Source: Bacillota bacterium
Lineage (GTDB): Bacteria; Bacillota; UBA994; PWPR01
Direction of reading: 5' to 3'
Length of the DNA: 33,101 nt
NCBI GenBank assembly: GCA_028280325.1
Contig: JANQLZ010000009.1
Span: 1 to 33,101, forward strand
The position numbers and the translations under genes were made by a program. Shown here one piece after another: positions 32,590 through 33,101 of the stretch; positions within the stretch are counted from its first letter, which is position 1, and each line of letters starts with the position of its first letter. The notes under the pieces were generated by a model, which did no database searches, was not told the origin of the DNA, and saw only the letters and a list, made by a program, of their open reading frames with translations.

Positions 32590-32655
32590 TAGTAGGGCAA
32601 TGGTCTGGCAATTGTAGGGCAATAGTTTGGCAGTTGTGGGGCGGTTGTTTTTCTG
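32590..32655. repeat. 11-bp-period tandem array D
   Basis: Five clean units of 11 bp: GGCAATGGTCT, GGCAATTGTAG, GGCAATAGTTT, GGCAGTTGTGG, GGCGGTTGTTT. The last two nearly repeat the end of array C, showing that array plus segment were duplicated together. Confidence 0.85.
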
Positions 32656-32666
32656 GTCGCTGGCCT

Positions 32667-32793
32667 GATTTCTAACCTCGCTCAATGAAGTGTTACTCTG
32701 TAACACAAATTTTTCAGCGTAAAAAAGTGAATAAACGACGAAACGTACCATTATACCGTGGCCCACAGAATTGAGCTTAGATAAAGGAATAGC
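32667..32793. repeat. 127-bp duplicated segment, copy 2
   Basis: Second copy of 32458-32584, including the GTGTTAC/GTAACAC palindrome (32690-32706). Here the sequence runs on into the inner hairpin of repeat U4, so this is the undisturbed junction. Confidence 0.85.
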
Positions 32794-32899
32794 TATAATT
32801 TTTAGCATAGATAATACGAGGCAGTATATCTATGAAAAAATTATAGCGTATGACGCATATATAAGCCAATTATGGGGGCAACCGTGGAAAGAAGCAATA
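32732..32899. repeat. Structured ~170-bp repeat, copy U4
   Basis: Outer helix GCCCACAGAATTG (32761-32773) pairs with CAATTATGGGGGC (32867-32879), with two mismatches, extended by GCTTA/TAAGC. The inner hairpin 32792-32847 repeats the U3 stem (GCTATAATTTTT/AAAAATTATAGC) with a six-base loop GAGGCA. The same TTGAGC-17 bp-TATAAT pair as in U3 is at 32771-32799. Compared with U3, outer-helix pairs T-A have become C-G on both sides. Confidence 0.88.
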
Positions 32900-33059
32900 T
32901 AAACGACGAAAAGTAAGGCATAACGTGGCTTTCAGAATTATGCCCAGCTCAAGGAATAGAAGAAATTTTCTACAAGGATAATACGATTAGTATATCTTTG
33001 AGAAAATTTCTTTGTGTGGTTCTAATGTAACCATGACAACCCTTCGTGAAAGAAGTAAA
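32900..33059. repeat. Structured ~170-bp repeat, copy U5
   Basis: Starts with TAAACGACG. The inner hairpin GAAATTTTC (32962-32970)/GAAAATTTC (33002-33010) encloses the conserved GATAATAC (32977-32984)/GTATATC core, as in U1. The 3' flank has its own small stem TGGTT/AACCA and ends CCCTTCGTGAAAGAAG. Outer-helix pairing of the U2-U4 type is not evident. Confidence 0.82.
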
Positions 33060-33101
33060 TAAACGACTGATAGTATCATTATAGCTAGGCTTCCAAAATT
33101 G
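33060..33101. repeat. Structured repeat, copy U6 (cut by window end)
   Basis: TAAACGACTGATAG... through GGCTTCCAAAATTG matches the first part of the unit, so the array continues past the window. Confidence 0.7.

Noticed and set aside
32288..32611. N-terminal extension of the second MBL hydrolase to 332 residues
   Set aside because: The extra 108 residues are translated from 11-bp arrays and the duplicated segment, no ribosome site fits, and a promoter lies between this region and the true ATG at 32287.
32554..32808. Small 84-residue minus-strand reading frame
   Set aside because: Its peptide repeats that of the preceding frame because both read the same duplicated DNA; there is no ribosome site and no family.

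Overview
The window looks like chromosomal DNA of a Gram-positive, probably anaerobic Bacillota of the Clostridia type (Syntrophomonas/Peptococcaceae-like). Evidence: the gene order recJ-apt-relA-dtd-MBL-hemZ-aspS, a PyrR-type attenuator ahead of pyrB-pyrC-pyrK-pyrD-pyrF-pyrE, the PyrK/PyrDB electron-transfer dihydroorotate dehydrogenase, strong AGGAGG ribosome sites and a moderate-to-low GC feel. No rRNA, tRNA, CRISPR array or recognisable transposase gene was seen. The exact lineage cannot be fixed from sequence reading alone.

Layout. 1-491: three tandem copies of a ~170-bp structured repeat ending at the mnmA stop codon. 492-14036 (minus strand): twelve tightly packed or overlapping genes, recJ, apt, relA, dtd, a metallo-beta-lactamase hydrolase, hemZ-like, aspS, an RseC-like gene, a threonine aldolase gene, rarA, a YigZ-like gene and mnmA; no gap exceeds about 15 nt. 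14277-17211 (minus): a two-gene AAA+/VWA pair resembling magnesium chelatase I and D subunits, without a large chelatase subunit. 17410-19181 (minus): an M20 peptidase and a DUF1847 cysteine-rich protein. 19182-24758 (plus): promoter, PyrR attenuator and six-gene de novo pyrimidine operon, followed after 51 nt by an alpha/beta hydrolase. 25831-25875: terminator between convergent genes. 25902-26675 (minus): PAP2-family membrane phosphatase. 26676-27534: an 859-bp gene-free stretch with 11-bp-period repeats and nested palindromes. 27535-31493 (minus): pilB-pilT-pilC under a near-consensus sigma-A promoter. 31613-32287 (minus): a second MBL hydrolase. 32376-33101: more 11-bp arrays, a 209-bp tandem duplication and further copies of the ~170-bp repeat, running off the window end.

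How the genes fit together. The long minus-strand run joins translation quality control (aspS, dtd, mnmA), the stringent response (relA), purine salvage (apt) and DNA repair or replication rescue (recJ, rarA). The pyr operon makes UMP from carbamoyl-aspartate onward under a predicted UMP-sensing attenuator; carAB and pyrR are not here. The pilus block has both motor ATPases and the platform protein but no pilin, prepilin peptidase or PilM/N/O genes.

The most unusual signal is the ~170-bp repeat family at both ends. Copies share a nested fold: a 13-bp outer helix enclosing a 20-24 bp inner hairpin with a conserved bulged A. Paired positions change together between copies (T-A to C-G and similar), which indicates selection on structure rather than on sequence. 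I do not recognise it as a known element. Associated 11-bp-period arrays, one of which meets a repeat copy exactly at its hairpin foot, make these flanks the best candidates for something undescribed.
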